Shown: positions 60,703 through 64,000 of the stretch, in pieces
Position numbering within the stretch: position 1 is the first letter of the stretch
Layout of the letters: each line of letters begins with the position of its first letter
Assembly (NCBI GenBank): GCA_002224055.1
Contig: AZLU01000071.1
Coordinates: 121,438-185,437 of the forward strand
DNA length: 64,000 nucleotides
Source: Pezizomycotina sp. ARF18
Lineage: Eukaryota; Ascomycota
Reading direction: 5' to 3'
Position numbers and translations under genes: made by a program
The notes under the pieces: generated by a model
The model's input: the letters and a program-made list of their open reading frames with translations, nothing else
Told to the model about the DNA's origin: nothing
The model's database searches: none

Positions 60703-62965
60703 ATGGGGAGAACCAAACGTCAGCCTATTAGGAACTCGAACGGATTGCGTTCGGCTCCGCTGAGCAAGCCAAAGCAGAAAATCCATCGCCACCAGGTCTC
60801 CATCTTCGACTACGGCCAAGGAACAGACCCTAGTCTCTGTCGAGGGAGTCAGATCACCGCTCTTCTTTCATGCGGAGTCCCCCAAGTCCCCCAGTCCTCA
60901 GCCTGACGTTGTTGAAAGCTCTCCGACAAAGTGGAACAGAAGGGGAGCCAGAGGTCCAGGAAGGAAGCAATGTAAGAGTACCAACACAATTTTTTTCCCC
61001 GTCATGACCCAAAAGAGGAAGAAAAGGGGCAAAGGGACTCAGTTGCTTACACGGGGAAGCAGGAGCAGGACAACTTGCAGACTACGGCCACGTCTACCGA
61101 GGAATCACCGAATTGCAACTGCGACCTTTGCGTAATCGATAGGACCAACGCAATGCGCAAGGAAAGGGCAGCTACGCGTTCAAACAGCGGCACTGTCACC
61201 GTCAGTGCGGGTGGAGATATTTTGGAAATTCCCTATCCCCATTTTTCGAAGGGAGGGTGAATATTGACTGCACCAACCTGGCCGTGATATTGGGGCCTAT
61301 AAGAGAACATATTCCGTCATCTTCGAAAAGGAGGAAACACCACCAGCAACCAGTTGACGAAGCCCGCCTTGACCCCCACTACTACCTCGAAGTTGTTCGC
61401 TACTGGAATAAAAGTCCGTTGTCAACTCCGATTACCTCGGCTCCAGTTGAGCATACCACTAGCATTGCCAGGAATGCTAGCATAAACACCAAGGTGACCC
61501 CGCTTGTCTCTCGTCACGGTGGCATTACTCGCCCTTCGTCAACGATCTCCAGGCCGGAATCAACCCTCAACAAACCGCGTCGTTTGTCTTTCAACCCTCC
61601 AACACTTACGCCACACCCCAAGAGCGTCAACTTCCCCGGTTTCTCTACGAGCAGCACAGTTGCCACCCCCACCACAGCTCAGCATGAAGCTCCAATGAAA
61701 TGGGTGAGCGAAGCGCTCTGAATATCGCTGCCTTGCGTGTTCAGGAGAGTTCGCCGGGGTTATCCCGCTCTCCCGCTCGAAACGAAACAGCTGCCTCCAA
61801 GACACCAACAAGGATACCCAACCAGGTCGCATTCCTCAATCCGTTCGAGGTGTCAATGTTGCTTTGCGCTCGACATTTGGACCACCGACGAAAACTAATC
61901 CAAACAACTCACCCCAAAACGGTGGTTCCGGACTTCGCTATGGCAGGATTTCAGCTGTTCCTTCACCAACGGCTTTGCGCGTGCGGCTTCAACGGCAAAT
62001 ACCCCATTAGGCCAATGCAAACTCTACATCCTGGAACTCCTATGAGCCTCAGCGGCATTGGAGCAAATCGCTCTTATCAGAACCGTGAGCAGGGATGCCC
62101 TGTCATGGGAAATGGGGACAGGGACCAGTCGCCATATCCCGGTCAGAAGCCTCCCTTTGGCGAGCTGAATGGTAATCAAACGGCCCTACTTCCTTATCGA
62201 TTATAAAATACGTCGTTATCTAACGATATGTCGCATGTTTTTAAATCTCAGTAGTCTCAACGCAGAATAGGAACCAGGGCGATGTCCGCGCTCAGGGCAA
62301 GCGAACCCTGGGAGAAGTTAATACCCTGCCGACGAAGCTTTTATTTCTCCTCCTAAGGGCCCGCGCTTCCGAAACCGATGGAAGGAACAAGGAGAACCTG
62401 AATCCTTCACCGCCGGGAAGGAAATATGGTCTAAGGGAGCCGATATCTTGGATACTCCCGCTATGAGCGTTTCCAATTCGGAAATTAACAAGGAGAACGT
62501 CACCCGAGAGGTAGTAAGTTTTTTATTTCCCCTTCCCTTTTTCGCTTTTTCATTCTTTCCTCTTCGAGTCCTAAACATTCACTTCTCCCAGAAAACTTTC
62601 ATTGGGCTCATAATTTGGGAAAAAATGTCGGGTTTCGCAAATTTCTTACTCAGCTTCAAGATTGTTGGTGTTTTACTAGCTAACGGTGCAGTACGGTTTG
62701 CAGTTGAAGCAGCAACTAGACTAGAACCGATTCCGGGAAGGCCAGAGCCATCATGAATAACGAAGCCCTGGCAATCGAAGAAAGCAAATGCCTCTTCATG
62801 ATGAACGAACTGGATCGGAAGATACACTCATTCAAGAATGGCATCGACCAGGCCAATTATATGATGGGATTGCTTGAAATTAAGCTCCGTGCTGTCAGGA
62901 GGCTGCCACAGTCTCGGATCTCTCGATGTTTAGAAATGAGAAGTTATAAGCCTTCTAGGATCTAA
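60703..62965 (+). CDS. Hypothetical disordered protein with two KEN motifs
   Basis: I do not recognise the family. Several long same-strand frames joined by plausible introns suggest one gene of about 600 residues. It starts MGRTKRQPIRNSNGLRS. An intron at 60972-61062 follows a basic segment, KWNRRGARGPGRKQ. The next exon has a CNCDLC pair of Cys and then a long Pro/Ser/Thr-rich region, with PESTLNKPRRLSFNPPTLTP typical of disordered, phosphorylated proteins. Near the end are NKENL and NKENV, matching the KEN degron of APC/C substrates, though only NKENV is in the frame I prefer (with DEAFISPPKGPRFRNRWKE). A last exon beginning about 62730 encodes a predicted helical segment, MMNELDRKIHSFKNGIDQAN, and ends at 62963-62965. 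The frame shifts several times. A nuclear or cell-cycle role is a guess. Confidence 0.55.
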
Positions 62966-64000
62966 ATATGACGGAAAAAGGCCACGTGATGTCTATGCTT
63001 CTTTTTTTTTTTTTTTTTTTTCTCGCTCTTGGTTTTTGGAGTTTTTGCATTAAACAAAACAAAATGGGAAAACAGTATAAGGGAAAATGCATTCAAAGAA
63101 ACAAACTTTGAAGTGGCTTGGATACACTTTTAGAATTTTGGGATCTTTTTTTTTTTTTTTTTTTTCCTTATCACGACCAAGATCATGCGTTTTGCCGGCT
63201 TTATGGTATTGGTAGAACGACCTTTGTTTTCATTTGTTCGTTTTAATTGAAGTTTGGGGTTTTTTGCTTGAAATTTTGGGAGGACTGAGGCAAGGCGAGA
63301 GAACTAAACTTCGATTCTTTTATCGAGTTTATGATATTAATTCATCGTTTTCTTTGTATCGCGGTTAGCGAACAGTTTGGCTTGTAAGGAAGGCTCTCTT
63401 TTGAAGTTTGAACCATTTTTCAGGTCGTTGTTGGTTTCTTGTTCAAGCAAGGCTTCGATATCGTTTTGGTGGCATTGGATAAAGCCTGTTAATCCTTTAA
63501 TAGAAGAATTGTTTTACATTCCCCGGGGAATTTTCCGTCTATCACTCCGACCGTCACTTTTATCAGAAACCAGATTATCCACACACAGGGAAAGCATCAC
63601 GATTGCTGGGGGTTGCTGGCGATCTGGATAATTATTGAAAACAGGGCGTTGCTTTGATACTTTCAGGACGCTCAGTTATATGATGCTAGTGGACCTGCAT
63701 GTTGCGGGACGCCGAACCACGTACGGCGGATCTTGCAATCTGCAAATATCGATCCTTAAGTGTAACTCGGTGTGAGACCGTAATACCGGTTTTCGGAGGT
63801 GTATTCCGGGCCAGAAATAACCTTCTTGAGTTACATATTACGGCAATCGTCATGAACAAACGTCTTACGACTTGCGCAGCCTGATTATGAGTAGGCTTAA
63901 TGGGGCCCATGAACTGAACGTAGACGAACGCATAGACTGACGCTTACAAAGTCGGGTGTTTGTACTTCGCCGACTCCCAAATGATTGGCCACACAGCGAC
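62966..64000. other. Right end of window, no gene recognised
   Basis: T-rich 3' flank with T20 runs at 63002-63021 and 63146-63165, then unremarkable DNA. ORFs at 63377-63631 (+) and 63686-63910 (both strands) show no motif. A gene beyond the edge could start here, but nothing supports it. Confidence 0.55.

Overview
The window looks like nuclear DNA of a filamentous ascomycete (Pezizomycotina). The evidence is short introns (about 40-120 nt) with GTAAGT-like donors, CTAAC-like branch sites and YAG acceptors, TATA boxes and pyrimidine-rich promoters close to starts, and gene families typical of such fungi: GMC alcohol oxidase, fungal-rhodopsin/PTH11-like membrane proteins, berberine-bridge-type FAD oxidases, an ABC-A transporter and a GPI-anchored repeat protein. 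Gene density is low, and long AT-rich stretches carry only chance ORFs, A/T tracts and small repeats.

Layout: 2-329 (+) is the C-terminal end of a GMC alcohol oxidase. About 8 kb without a gene follows, then a Pro/Thr/Cys-repeat GPI-anchored cell-surface protein (8289-8820, -). After a further 6.5 kb of mostly empty DNA there is a weak hypothetical gene (15406-15978, -), then a full ABC-A transporter (16553-21414, -). A TATA-driven two-exon orphan (23880-24486, +) and a possible small Cys-rich secreted protein (24913-25239, -) come next. Three fungal-rhodopsin genes lie on + (28258-29836, 34632-36005, 42102-43666). A secreted FAD oxidase (44403-46436, -) faces the third of them. A tandem ZZ-type zinc-finger gene (about 50409-51861, +) is followed by a fourth fungal-rhodopsin gene (53670-55274, -). 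The right end holds a class I SAM methyltransferase with a His-rich loop (58927-60046, +) and a disordered protein with two KEN motifs (60703-62965, +).

How they fit together: four divergent seven-helix sensor-like proteins, an ABC-A exporter or lipid transporter, a secreted oxidase, a surface protein and a methyltransferase would suit an accessory environment-sensing or host-interaction region. No polyketide, peptide or terpene synthase backbone is visible, so a classical biosynthetic cluster is not supported. No transposase, reverse transcriptase, tRNA or rRNA was recognised.

Data quality: nearly every conserved gene reads across two or more frames, and the breaks usually fall where one base is missing from a short homopolymer while all functional motifs survive. 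I read this as systematic homopolymer under-calling in the assembly rather than loss of the genes. CDS spans are therefore locus spans, and internal frame changes are described in words.
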